A DNA stretch of 64,000 bases from the NCBI RefSeq assembly GCF_022539665.2, contig NC_081335.1, positions 1,984,001 to 2,048,000 on the forward strand. Direction: 5' to 3'. How positions within the stretch are numbered: the stretch's first letter is position 1; the number at the start of each line of letters is the position of its first letter. Of the stretch, positions 38,401 to 50,274 are shown in pieces. A model generated the notes under the pieces. It searched no databases and was not told the DNA's origin. It saw nothing but the letters and a program-made list of their open reading frames with translations. The DNA is from Daphnia carinata. Its lineage: Eukaryota > Arthropoda > Branchiopoda > Diplostraca > Daphniidae. Position numbers and translations under genes: made by a program.

Positions 38401-40299
38401 CTAGCTTATTTGTATCACACACTCTCTATTTGCTGGATTCGGATCAATTAATGATGATGATGGTAGTCTCGATCTAGAACGTTGCGAGTTGTCTCTTTCT
38501 CTTTTATATATCTTTTAGATCGGCTATTTCCGGCTTCCGGTTTCCCCTTTTTGCTTTAGTTGGCTTTTTCCACAACAAAAATCTAAATTTCATTCCCACC
38601 CTGCATTGATATTTGATCCCATCATTTTAAAAACAAAACAAAAAAAACCGGAAACCGGAATCCATATAGACACAAACAGTTGTGGCCGCACAGTTGCAAA
38701 ATCTGTCTTATATAGCCTCTTCTTTTCTATCCACTATCTAGCCGCAGTATGAATTGAATATTTTTTTTTTTTTTGCCTGTAGTTTGGATGATTAACGACT
38801 AACGTTTCTCTTTTATTTTTCTAACCTTTTTGTTTGTTTTTTTTGTTTTTCTCTGTCCCGATTTTTTTCTACCTACTACATTTTGTCTCGTGTGTGGGCG
38901 AAAAAAACAAAACACTTGTCGATGCAGAACGGGCATGGATAGCAATAGCAACGGCTCGGCCGGTCGCGGCGGATTGAAGACGGAAGTCGGAATGAGTGGA
39001 CTGGCCTTGGATCAGAGCAGCTCTTCCGGTCGCTCGACGCCGACCGACCTGCCGCACAACAAGCTCTTTGTGGGCGGTCTCAGCTGGCAAACGTCGGCCG
39101 ACAAGCTGCGCGAGTACTTTGGCCAGTACGGCACCATTATCGACGTTCAGGTCCTCAAGGATCCTCTCACTCAGGTTAGGAACTCTACGAGTTAAAGAAC
39201 ATTCCGAAATGGGACTCGAGAGAGAGACGCACACGGTCCAGTTCAATGGGGTCTTATAAAAAAAAAAAAAAGAAAACAGTGTACTGGGCAAACGGGATGT
39301 TCCGACAATGAGAGGCTCACATACTGAATTTGTTCTTTTTTTTTTTTTCTTGTTATGTTGAATCGATCGATCACGCAGAGGAGCCGAGGCTTTGGCTTCA
39401 TCACCTTCGCCGAGGCGAGCAGCGTCGATCGCGTGTTGGCCGTCCCTGCGCACACGCTCGACGGCAAGAAGATCGACCCGAAACACGCGACGCCCAAGAA
39501 CAAAGGCAAAGCGACGCCTTCGTCCAAGACGAAGAAAGTCTTCGTCGGCGGCGTCAGTCAGGACACGTCGGCCGACGAAGTCAAGGCCTACTTCAATCAA
39601 TTTGGACGCGTCGAGGAGGCCGTCATGCTGATGGACCAGCAGACGAAGCGCCATCGCGGTTTCGGCTTCGTCACCTTTGAGAGTGAGGACGTCGTCGACC
39701 GCATCTGCGAGATCCACTACCACACGATCAAGAACAAGAAGGTCGAGTGCAAGAAGGCGCAGCCCAAAGAGGCCATCCTCGCCTCAACGACGACTGCCCT
39801 GTTGGCCGCCAAGCGCAGTGTACTACTCAACGGGCTGGGCGTGGCCGGATTGGCTCCGGGAGTCGCTCACGTACAGCAGTCGGCTGCCGGTCAGGGAGCA
39901 GCTCAGCAATTTTTGGCTGCCCAAGCGGCTCAAGTTCAAGCTGCCGTTGCAGCCCATCAACAGCAGGCCGCTCAGGCCCAGTCTGCAGCCGCTGCCGCTG
40001 GCTACGGCAAACTATTGGCCAGCTATCCGGCATTGGCTAGTTATCGTTACAGTCCTTATTCTCTGCCCGGCGCTGCCGCTCAGGGCAATGCCCAAGCGGC
40101 GGCTGCAGCTGCTGCCGCCGCCGCCGCTGCTGCCGCCTCTTCCGGTCATCATCACCACCACCACCACGCCATGTCGGCCGCGTCGCCGGCCGCACAGCAG
40201 GCGGCCGCCTACCAGGGATACAGTCTGGCCAACGTCGACATGTCCAGCTTTCAAGGCGTCGACTGGAGCCAAATCTACGGCATGGGAATGTACGTCTAG
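32459..40299 (+). CDS. msi: Musashi RNA-binding protein
   Basis: Sequence-specific RNA-binding translational regulator of neural and germline progenitors. Exons 32459-32679, 38928-39174 and 39379-40299 join in phase to 462 residues. Seen: an Ala/Gly/Pro N-terminus with an Ala run. RRM1 (about 118-195) has KLFVGGLSW and, across the second intron, [10 protein letters not shown]. The linker has [16 protein letters not shown]2 (about 208-285) has [12 protein letters not shown], then [10 protein letters not shown] and [13 protein letters not shown]. After this come Gln/Ala-rich and Ala- and His-run segments with [10 protein letters not shown], and the C-terminus [21 protein letters not shown] (20-residue part recognisable from insect Musashi). 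These linker and C-terminal signatures favour Musashi proper over the related Rbp6. The 6.2-kb first intron holds three exons of an opposite-strand gene. Earlier untranslated exons or other promoters cannot be excluded. Confidence 0.96.
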
Positions 40300-42277
40300 C
40301 GACGCTATCTACCCTCCCCCCTCAAACAATCTGGAATATAAATTCCTTTTCGGCGTCCTTTCTCTCTCTCTTCTATCTCACTTTTTTTTTTTTCTACCTT
40401 GATCAAAATTCGTTTTCTTTTTTTCTTGTCGAAACCAACGAGCTTCCAGCACCACACTCATTTGAATTCTACAACGATTTTTGTTGTAAAAACTTGTTTC
40501 GCGGAAAAGCAACGAGTTTTCGTTGAAATGAGGATGAAATATCAAGGCTCCTCTTAGAAAATTGTGTGTCGGTGTTATTGTGAATTCCCCTTCTTTTTTT
40601 TTTTTTTCCTGTCTCTTAGTCCCTTTCCTATTTAAACTTGATATATCACACATTTTCTTTTGTGAGCCGTTTTAAATGAAGAAGTAATAATTAATCAATA
40701 ATCATTCAACGAGCAATATGCGATCACTTCTATCGTCTATGCAGCGCGATTCGTTTCACTTTGTCGTGTCATGTTTTCAAATTTTTGAAAGAAGAAAATG
40801 GCTCCCTTATTGAATTTTCGTTATTCTAACCTCTTTTTCATAGTGGCGCGGTTCATCCGCAGAAAAACAATTTTTTTTTTTGGATGTGGAAATTTGTCCA
40901 CCCCACTTAATTTTTTTTGTTATACATGTTGGATCTCAGCCTCCCATTATAATTTTTTTTGAACGTCTCCCAAGTCCCACCTTTTCTCTAATTCTTGCCA
41001 ATTTGGACAATTAAGTTCTTGCCTGCTCTTTGAAAATGTGTATTAATCGATCCTCATGAATAGGATCGAATGACCTCCCCCCCCCTTCCGTTTACTTAGT
41101 CGTGTGTGTTTATATACGTATGTCATCTTTACATCCCTCCAAAATGTCTCTCTTTTTTTTTTTTGCCCTATAAAAGCAGCTCTTTTTGTTTCTAATTATT
41201 GCGTGTGTGCCTCGACTACCTCCTTTATTTTCTCTGTTGCCATTTTTGCCATGAATTTTTTTTTTCCGCGTTTTTTTGGTCCCACTTGATCACATCCCCC
41301 ACCAAGATGATTCTCTATGCAGAAGATTTTTTTTTTTTCTTTGAAGTTTTCTCTTTGTCGTGTATGCTGATTTATGCAACCGTCTTCACGAGGAATAGCT
41401 TCTTGTCACCCCCCTCCCTACCAATAATTTTTTTCATCTTCGAACAAGTTCCCGCAAGATGAGAGTTGTTCGGAACGTGCCAAAATAACAAAGACACACT
41501 CTCCCCACACACATTTTGCACGGACAATTCAAGAAGAAAGAAGAGATAATCCATTCCCGATTCTTTTTTTTTTTTAAGTTATTATTGTGTGTTTGTTTGT
41601 GGGTGGGTCAAATTTTTTTTTTTTTTTTTGTTTTTGCGTCGAAGAAAAAAAAATACCCCGAAAAAAAAATTTTGATTTCATTTTGTCATATCGATAGCAA
41701 TAATCGCTGTCTTACCAAGTCAATGGATAAAGTGTTGGAACGAATGGAAACGTTGGCGGAATATTAAAAGAAGAAGAAGAAAAGAAAAAAAAAATAGATA
41801 AAAAAAAATGTCTTGATTTTCTTTAATTCGAATTATTTCGTTAATTCGCCCATTCTCTTGTTTCTCTGAATGTTTGTTTTTAATTTTTTTTTTCGTTTCA
41901 ATTTGATTGGAACTGTGTATTTTTCTACTACGCTGCAGACGACAGAGCAGACAAGAAATTGAAATGAAAAACAAACTACTACAAAGAAAGAAAAAAAAAT
42001 TATTAATCGTTTGAAGAAGAAAAAACTTTTATCTTCCCGCGGGACAAACTCCCGAACAAACTTTTTTTTTTTTTTTTTTTTTCAAAAAACTAATCTTCTT
42101 CTAAAAAGAATCACTACCTCCCGTCATCATCATCAAAATGGGTTTCGGCAACTATTTCAATAAGCTTCAATCTTTTTCCCCAAGAAAAACAATCCTCTCA
42201 AGAGAGAAAACGTCTGTGTGTGCGTGTGTGTGTGTGAGCTCCACTGCAGTATTATATATTTTCACGTCCAACACACA

Positions 42278-42313
<36 letters not shown>

Positions 42314-44792
42314 AAGACCTATCTGGTTTGGCTTCTTCATTCAGCCAACGCATTTGGGAATTTGGATCCTCTTTTTCTTTCCACCTTTCTTATCCAAGAG
42401 CGTGTGTGTGTTTGCCTTCGATTTTCCTTGCCCCACCAAACTTATATGCAGTATATTGTATGAACACACCAACCGTAGTAGTTCTGTAAATGTCATGAAA
42501 ATCTCATTGGCTTCTTTAGCCCTCACTTTTGGTAGCAATTTTTTGTTGTTGTTGGGTTTGTAGTAAGTAGTGCCAATCACAATCGAATCAGTAGTTGCGG
42601 TATCTTATGTAACCCGATGCATCTCTCACATTAATGAATCTCTCGTGTCTCCTCATTCTTTTAGTGACTTTGGTAGTTCTTCTTTTATGATTTATCCCAG
42701 TCTGTTTTTTTTTTTTCTTTTTCTTTTTTTTTTTGTATGTCTGTTGTAGTCAGTAGTTAGTGTCGCCGTATAAATTTCCCTCGGTCACGCAACACTCCTG
42801 TTCGTCCCCCCCCCCCTTTTTTTTACACTTGTCATTGTTTAGTGTAGTCACGCCCGAAAATCTTTTGAGCTACTCGACTTGAACCGCATAACAACAATTT
42901 TCGATCGTTGAACGAATTCGAAAAGACGAACATTGGAAAACCAAATGACAAATAAACCAACACTGAGAAAAAACAAAACAAATGTTTTAACTGGGTAGAG
43001 TTTGTGTTTTTTTAGATGATGTAGTTTTCTAATTGTCTTTAAGTTTCAAGTTTGTTAGAGGTACTGGTAGACATTCACATACTACTTTCTTGGACACATT
43101 TTCTTCCCCCAGTTTGTTTGCACTTCCAAAATCTTTTCTCGTATTTTGTGTTGATGTCTTTTGAATTCGTAGAACTCAAAAGAAAAAGAAAGCGTTTGAT
43201 TTCTGTACAAGCAAACCTTAACCAAAGCCTTTCCAATATTCTTTTCTTAGCAGACGAACTTTTGATTCGTCAAGAAGTCCAGTCATCATCAGATGGATTT
43301 CTATTTCTTTTCAATTTTTTTTACACATGGTCGGATCTATGCTCGTTTGAATTGCAATGCACGTCACACAGATGAAAGAAAAAAAAAAGGACCTTTCATT
43401 TTCTATTTGCCCTCATCGACTGTTCCCATTCTCTTTTTCCCTTTCACAATTGAGATGTGGAATGCATGTCTATGAGCTTGCTAAACGCACTAGGACTAAT
43501 CGCCCTTTTATATATATATGGACGTACGTCTCTAATATTTCTCCCGTGTCATGTCTCGTGACGTCTTTTCACCAAAAAAACCTCCCCTTTCCATCCCACC
43601 GACCCATCTTTTCAGACCTCCCTCCCTTACGCTCCCGGGTTCCCCCCTTTTTTTTCACGAAGAAAACTGCCGTCGTCGGCGAGATCGTGTCGCAGCCCGT
43701 AAAAGAAAAGAAAACCTCCTGCACGCTATATCCTCTATCTCACGCAACGATGTGTGTGTATATTTGCAGGCGGAAAATGAGAAAATCGATGAATCTGGAT
43801 TGGGTTGCCCCCCCTCGTTCCATCCTGCGCCGTGTACTCTGCGGATTTTGTGGGCTCACTGATGCGACACTCGTTAGATGGCGTTGACAACGGTCTCCAT
43901 CGCCCGTTGCGCGCGCATGCGCTTTTCGAAACAAAACAATAACTGCCGGTACACGCACAAATATTACATACTAAAGGGGGGTGGATTTCACGCAACGATT
44001 GTCGTCTATTGTATCGACCCGGCCTATCCTCCCCTCTCCTACACACACACACACACTGCAGATGATTGCAGTTCTGTGTGACTCTTAGGAGCTCCGAGCT
44101 ATTCGGCCCCCGCCAGTTACATTGAAAAAAAAGGGGGGTAAATAAAACTGGTGAGGGGGGTTTGTGTGTGCGTGCGCGCTCATTCGGTCGGTGAAACCAA
44201 GAGCGTGAGAGTCGCTCAAAAGCGACACTGGTACGAATAACAACGCGAAAAGAACTGGAGGAAGTCACGGATAGCTTTACAGTATGGCTTCTCTTGTGTG
44301 TGTTACGGTAGCCCAAAGTCTTCTTTTTCGGCCAGAAGTTGCTCGACTCTATCCAAAAGAGGGCGCTAAGGGAGAAAGCTCCCGACTTAATTCCGCTGGT
44401 AAGTCTTGTCGAGTCAGAGAAAAGAAGGGGGGAAAAAACGTCATCAAAGCGACAGGGATAACGTTTGCAAGAGGAGGAGGAGGAGAAAAAAAAGTCAATT
44501 TGGGTAACGTTGAATTCAAGAAGATTAAGGCAGTAAATCCTTTTTCCATTGTTAGAACGTGAAAGAATGGCTTTAAAAATTCGTTTCATCGATTTTCGTG
44601 CGTGTGTGTGTTAAAGCGTGTGCCTATATGTGGGTGTGTCGTTTGGCCCGATGTGTATATGCTGTTTCTCAATCTGTCTCGATTTCAGATTGATAATAAT
44701 TGTTAAAAAAGAAAGGAGAGTAAAAATTTCCTTACCTCGGCATGGAGTTTGTTGGGAGTGACAAACGACATGTATTTCAACAATCGGCTCAT
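34548..44792 (-). CDS. NDUFA4/MLRQ (B12D) family mitochondrial inner-membrane protein
   Basis: Exons on the minus strand: 44736-44792 (ATG AGC CGA...), 37230-37318, 36301-36361, 34548-34628. Phases are 0, 2 and 0, all GT-AG, giving 95 residues. Seen: a short basic N-terminus ([10 protein letters not shown]), one membrane segment at about 20-44 ([20 protein letters not shown]), then [16 protein letters not shown], which fits the family pattern of Asn/Asp-Val, a basic spacer and Pro-Trp-Glu, then [13 protein letters not shown] and a charged C-terminus. Family members are about 80 residues and associate with respiratory complexes I/IV. This one is nearer the NMES1/C15orf48-type proteins than classical NDUFA4. 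Its first coding intron (about 7.4 kb) contains the last two Musashi exons in antisense, and its other exons lie within the first Musashi intron. No open frame above 60 residues exposes it, so it is easily missed. Confidence 0.85.
35528..35543. repeat. Poly-C tract (16 C)
   Basis: Uninterrupted C run inside the first Musashi intron. Confidence 0.95.
36202..36226. repeat. Poly-T tract (25 T)
   Basis: Uninterrupted T run inside the first Musashi intron, 75 bases from an NDUFA4-like exon. Confidence 0.95.
40300..42956 (+). promoter_or_regulatory. msi: Probable long Musashi 3' UTR
   Basis: Downstream of the stop codon is T-rich non-coding sequence with several long T-runs. The best polyadenylation signal is AATAAA at 42951-42956, followed about 45 bases later by a GT/T-rich element (GTAGAGTTTGTGTTTTTTT). 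The UTR extent is inferred; an earlier signal could be used. Confidence 0.45.
42282..42309. repeat. Poly-T tract (28 T)
   Basis: Longest homopolymer in the window; lies in the presumed Musashi 3' UTR. Confidence 0.95.
43871..43888 (+). promoter_or_regulatory. CTCF-like motif 3' of Musashi
   Basis: TCGTTAGATGGCGTTGAC differs at only three positions from the copy at 31,531 and has the same orientation. A second CTCF-like core (CCAAAAGAGGGCGCTAA) is at about 44,353-44,369. Confidence 0.4.
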
Positions 44793-44919
44793 TTTTCCCA
44801 AAATGGTTTTCTACAAAAATACACACATCAATTAGATCCAGAAAAATAAAGAAACCACATCCAATAATTTATCAAAAGAACCCACAACCGAAAGTTCTAG
44901 AACGTATCATTCAACTTAC

Positions 44920-44960
44920 ATTGCAAATCGAATAAACACACAGAGGCACTGAGGAACGAA
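44920..44960 (-). other. Probable 5' untranslated exon of the NDUFA4-like gene
   Basis: The coding exon at 44736-44810 is preceded on the minus strand by a TTTTTGTAG acceptor 18 bases before the ATG. A strong GTAAGT donor at 44914-44919 lies about 100 bases upstream and would define an untranslated first exon ending ...GATTTGCAAT. Its 5' limit is a guess. Confidence 0.4.
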
Positions 44961-47900
44961 ATGCTCCAAACAAACCAGTCGATAACGAAAAATGTGGGGT
45001 GAATTTCGAGGGGATTGCGTTTAAGGTCTTCGCAACTGGGTTTGCCGGTACAGTTTAGGAAACGTCTATCCTCCGACCGTTGCCTTTTATTTCCAAGTCG
45101 ACGTAAGGTCTACGTGACTTGGCCGTCCTCTGGCGAATACACAGGGTGGGTTTTTAAGAGAACTCGGTGGGTGGCGGAAAACCATTCCCGTCAGCTGAGC
45201 GGAGAACACCTAATTCTATTGCGTACGTCCGACCTTAACACGTGTACGGGACTATCGGTTTTTCATGTACAGGGAGGATGGTTGTCCTCCTCCCTTTTCC
45301 ATTTCTCTCTCCCTAGTTCAAACGCTTGCTTATGGTAACGACTTTATGCCGAGGATACAAAAGGCATCGACAACCTTTTTTTTAGCGACTTACGTCACAC
45401 ACAGTGGAGCATGTGCACGTAGCCATACTCTACTATCATAGACTCACGTAGGCAAGAAAATCTCATGACTAAAACTTGCTGCCTTGTTTAAAGCTGGCCA
45501 ACACATTTCCAACTGTATATATATACTGGGATTCCAGGAAGGGAAGCATTTTTTTCACCTGCTTCTTATTTTTCAACGCAAAGATCATCTGCGCCAAAAT
45601 AAGACGGGAAATGTTTGCTAAATAAAGAGAGAGAGAGGGAAAATCAAAGAATAATACTCTCGATGTTCGTTCCTGGACGAATCTCGAGGGGGATTCCCTT
45701 CTATAAAGTCTTCATCATTAACGATGTGTTTTTAATCCAATTGACGGCAACACTGGGGAGAAGATGAACATCCATAAATGCCAAGATAATGTTTGCGGAG
45801 GATTCGGTTCTAATCGTGATGCGCTAGCTTTATAACGTCATTAAAAAACACGTGAAGTTCGGAAATACCGCCCATAGTGGCGCAATCTGTTCTCCGGCCA
45901 TAAGCCATAATGAGAGGCTCACGTACGCACGGGCCGGGGAAAAAAATAAAACTGATCCTTGAGATCTTATCGACATAGAAACGAAACCCATCTTGATTGG
46001 CTGTGCAATGTCATGTAAAGGTAGCCTTGAAAACGTGTGTCCAATAAATCCATAATTGAGACATCAAGTACATTTCGTCCTGGTAAAATGAAACCGGGGA
46101 GAAGGGCGGAGCTTCAGACCTCAACGGTTGACGGCGCTGTAGGTTTCCTCCTTCTCTTCACTGTCCGCAAGTTCACGACGTCAAGTGTGCGATTTTTTTT
46201 TTTTTTTTCAAATGAACTTTAACGTTTGTAGGCTAAGTTACGTGTATAGCCTTGTTGATAGGCTTCTGTTTTAACTGTACACAAAATGTGGGGTTTACTT
46301 GATGGACAGTTTTATCAACAAGGTTGGAGGTGAGGATGGCCTTAAATTTGTTTGTAGGGCTTTTCAACGTAATGCTAACGGTAAAGATGGGCTGAACCTA
46401 CCAGCAAGTTGTAGGTGATTTGCAATACGTCCGTAAACTAAACGCCAGTTTTCTTAAAGCGTGTCAAATTAATTATTCGAGGTCGTTGTCGAACGTATTT
46501 TTTTACGGCAATATGAAATGCTACGCTTTATTAAACTCTCAATATGTAATTGTCATATAAAAAAGTAAGACCCTGCAATTAATGATGTGCAATGGATTAT
46601 GAAGAACGCTAGAAGTCCTGCAAGCACAAATAGTGGCAACAAAAGTCTGAATGGATACCTAACAAAAAGAATGCGATATTGACAAATAAACGCGTCCCGT
46701 GTCCTTTGTATCGAATGTCGGAGACTCGCAAGGGGTCAACGGGAACATTGTTAATGAAGTCATAAATAAAGATAAGAATGTGAACGTGGTAGTTATGCCC
46801 TACGAGTATAACGACTGGGGTGGTGTTTGCACCATAAACCTGCAGTACCGGTCCTCTTGCTCGTCCTGCTCTAACCGCGTTCCAGTAACGCAATATTTCG
46901 ATTTCTGCTCGAACCTCTAAGCCGCATCAACTTTGTCATCCTCGATCGTTTGTTCGTAATAAAAAAAAAGCGAACGATTCAACGATGCGAAAATAGATCC
47001 CAAACCGTTTTAGAAATCGCGAACATATCCAGACGTATAAACAATTTGAAATCTTCCGTGTTTGTTTTCTCCGGCAGGGGCATCCAACTAAGATTAATCG
47101 CGACAGATAAACTCAGCCATTTGCCACGATGCAAATAAGTCACTCTGCCGATTGTAAACGTGTCGTTGGACAAGGACTTTTCCCCCTTTGGTTGGATCCA
47201 CTGATGAAAAGTGCAAAGATAGCCCGATAACAACGAACCTGTTGTTACGGAAATAGTATCTCCGCTTTATGCGTCAGTACCGATAAAAACGCCATGACGA
47301 ATACTAGTAACGAAAGGAGAAAGCAAAACCAGATCGCGTCACAAAAATTAGAACAAGACTCATCAGGGAGAAGAAAAATAAATTTGCGTTATTACCACGG
47401 TTATCGATTAACACAACAACGCACACCCAACGTGTCAGTAAGTTTTATCGTCCATGAAAGAGATTAGAAAATAGAAAATAATTCATGTACCGATTTTTTA
47501 TCAATGTTCTATTTATGTACGGATGTTTGCCAGTCAGATGAACGCATATAACGATTAGTGGCTACTAGGAATGATTTACTGTCTCATCAACCCTTATGAT
47601 TTAATTAGATAAATCATGGACTAACAACCCGCTCGTAATCAGCTGATGTTCGTGAACGGACATTGATATTTCTCTTGTTAGACTCATGTAGGCAGTTGCC
47701 CAGGCAAATCAAAATGATTTTTTAATATCTGAAACAAAAATGAATTGCATTCAACCTATCCGGCAGAGATGGATATGTCTTTTTGTTATTAATTTCGTGT
47801 CCAGTTTGAAGACCACTGGCTATGTCAATAATCGATCGCATCAAGGCCAACGTTGACGACACCGAAAGAAATAGTTTGATTCACGCAAACTACCTACGTT

Positions 47901-49320
47901 TGATTAGCTGAACTTTTTCACGATAATGGCGGCTACAGTGTTTTTTTTTCTTCTCTCTCTTTGTATTAAACTTCTAATTTCTAATTGACGTTTCAGTTTC
48001 AATAAAACAAGATTTATTAACAATAAAAGGAGTACAAAAAACTGCACAATCAACGCCATCTTTTGGCGGGATAAATGGCCCACCTAAAATTCTAAATTCG
48101 ATCTTGCTGGCTTCCTTCCTTGCTACGCGTATAACGGATCGTTACTCGTTATACACGCGCGAGCGGCTGAATGTCTCACGACGATAAGACCAACTCTCTC
48201 TCTCTCTCTCTCCCACCGTTGCAACCAACCCCTTCAAAAAAAAAAAAAAGAATAAAAGGTTTCGATCAAGAGAAGGGAAATAATAGAACACACAAAAAAG
48301 ATGGGGTTCGTCGTTTTATTTCCATGTTAATTGATCCGTAGGTCTATAAAACCGAGTGAGTGACTCGAAAAACCTTATCCTTTTCTTTGGCACCAATCCC
48401 CTTTGAAATTTATCTTTTGATCGTATATTTTTGAATTCTCAGTCAATCGGAGCAATACAATATTACGAGGCCACGGTCGAAACAAATCGCCAACTTGCGA
48501 GCGACAGAAGGAAAATCACGTACCAAAAGCTATTATTATATTATATACTGTATATATCAAATATAAATAGAGAGACGGACAGAGTAACTATTGTCTCTTA
48601 TAGCGCGCTGTAGTATTCAAATCATCGACTTCTATACAACAGAATAGAACGACGAAGTCATTGTCTTCTCTCTCATCCACCAACGCAGATATTACATTAA
48701 TGCCGCGGAACATTTAGCACGCAGCAATAAGTATTATTGCGTATAGAGAGAAGAGCTGCAGTTAGCAGTCAGCCATAAGAGAAGCCCGTTCAGTAAGAGC
48801 CAACCGAGGAACAGAGAGTATAGACGAAGGTTTCCGGTTGAAGGAATCTATAGGAGGATAGGATCTTATTTGTCAAGACGACAGCTAGAAAAGAGAGAGA
48901 AGCAATTCAATTATAATGACGTCCGGATACAACGGGTGAGGACACATGCGACGAAAGGTTACAGAGGGACGTTTATATATGAAAGAATAAGGGTCTCCAC
49001 ACACAAAAAAAAATATAGTGGGAGGGAAAAGAGACGATGGTACAGGAAACAAAAAAAAAAATCAAAAAGGAAACCCCGTACAGAAGAATGCACACATTCG
49101 ATAAGTACATGGCCTATCTATTAAAGATTGGTTGGTGATTATATTTCCCGGCTGATTTATAGATCCAATAAATCTGTTAACCGTAAAACAAAAAAAAAAT
49201 GTTATATTGCTCCTTTTAAATGAGGTATCGAAATTCTTATTTTTATGTTTTTGCGTCCACGTGTTAGAAGTAAAATAATTATAGCGTCTTCTTTTGATTA
49301 AAAAGGGACGTTTTCATTCA
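44961..49320. other. Intergenic stretch, no convincing gene
   Basis: About 4.4 kb between the NDUFA4-like 5' end and the tau 3' end. It contains a CT microsatellite at 48,194-48,212, a reversed AGATGGCGTTGA at 48,050-48,061 and a plus-strand TATAAAA at about 48,344 with nothing recognisable downstream. Open frames around 46.6-47.2 kb exist on both strands without family matches. Confidence 0.45.
48194..48212. repeat. CT dinucleotide microsatellite
   Basis: Nine and a half CT units. Confidence 0.9.
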
Positions 49321-50274
49321 TTATTCGGCAGGGGCTTCTTCCGCTGCATCCGCTGAGTCAGGATCAGTTTCTTCAACTACTGCTGATGCTTCAACTTCTT
49401 CTGCAGGGGCTTCTTCTCCCGTTACAGCGGTTTCCTCTTCAGCTGGAGGCTCTCCTTCTTGAGTCTCCTCCGGTGCGGGGTCGCTGTCTTCTTCCGCAGC
49501 GGGAAGTTCTTCTTCTTCTGCTTCAACCAGTTCTTCATTTTCTCTGGGCTCCAATTCGGCCGCAACGGTTTCTTCTCCAGCGGCCTGTTCTTCTTCAGCC
49601 AACTCTTGGGTTTCCTCTTCCACTAGTTGTAAGGTTTCTTCTTCGACCAAAGCGGATTCTTCTTCAGCTGCAGGAACTTCCTCTTCGACCGCAACACCTT
49701 CAACATCTTCGCCGGTTGGTTGGCTTTCCTCATCGGCCGGTGCTTCTTCCTCTTCAGTCTGTTCAGGTTCTTCTTCTTCAGCATTTTCGTTTGCAACTTC
49801 TTCATCCGCCGCTGCTTCTTCCTCTTCTTGCTGTGCCGTTTCTTCTTCCACATTCTCCAACGATTCCGCTTCGTCAAATCCATCGACAGTCGGTTCAGGT
49901 TCGGGCTCAGGTTCCGGTTCCGGTTCCTGTTCGGCTTCGTTCTCGGGTTCCTGCTCAGGTTCAGGCTCTTCCGCTTCCGCACTTATCTCTTCCTAAATAA
50001 AGAAACATTTTGTAATGCAATATTTAGTGTGATTGTATTTTACCATATCCAATTTCTCTGCAACAATCATAGATGTCACCTGAGATTCGTTAACCTCCGC
50101 CACCGGTTCTAGTGACACATCTTCGTTTTCGCTAAGGTCGACGTCATCATCCCCATTGTCAGCTACAGCATCGCCCTCTTCCGGTGTCGATTCGATAATT
50201 ACAGCATCGTCCGCATCCAAGCTGCGATCGTCGGGCGTTTCGTCGTTTGCTACAAAAAAGGACGTTGCGGTCTC
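49321..50274 (-). other. tau: Acidic Glu-rich tail of the tau-family protein
   Basis: Two exons (50044-50274 and 49321-49992) encode about 300 residues. First comes an Asp/Glu/Ser region, then Glu-Pro alternation (EPEPEPEPEPEP), then EEE-rich sequence with Ala/Pro/Thr spacers. The stop is at 49321-49323. The tail contrasts strongly with the basic repeat domain. Confidence 0.8.

Noticed and set aside
38869-39723. 284-codon minus-strand open frame
   Set aside because: It is the antisense shadow of the GC-rich Musashi exons and has no domain.
43735-44589. 284-codon minus-strand open frame
   Set aside because: Low-complexity Ser/Arg/Phe product crossing simple repeats, with no domain and no splice signals; it lies within the NDUFA4-like intron and is probably chance.
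46609-46920. Possible minus-strand exon (EIEILRYWNAVRAGRARGP...) and an overlapping plus-strand frame
   Set aside because: Both frames are open over the same bases, no partner exons join in phase, and no family is recognised.
49386-50000. 204-codon plus-strand Leu/Pro/Phe-rich frame
   Set aside because: Complement of the GAA/GAG-rich acidic tau tail; the composition is explained by the opposite strand.
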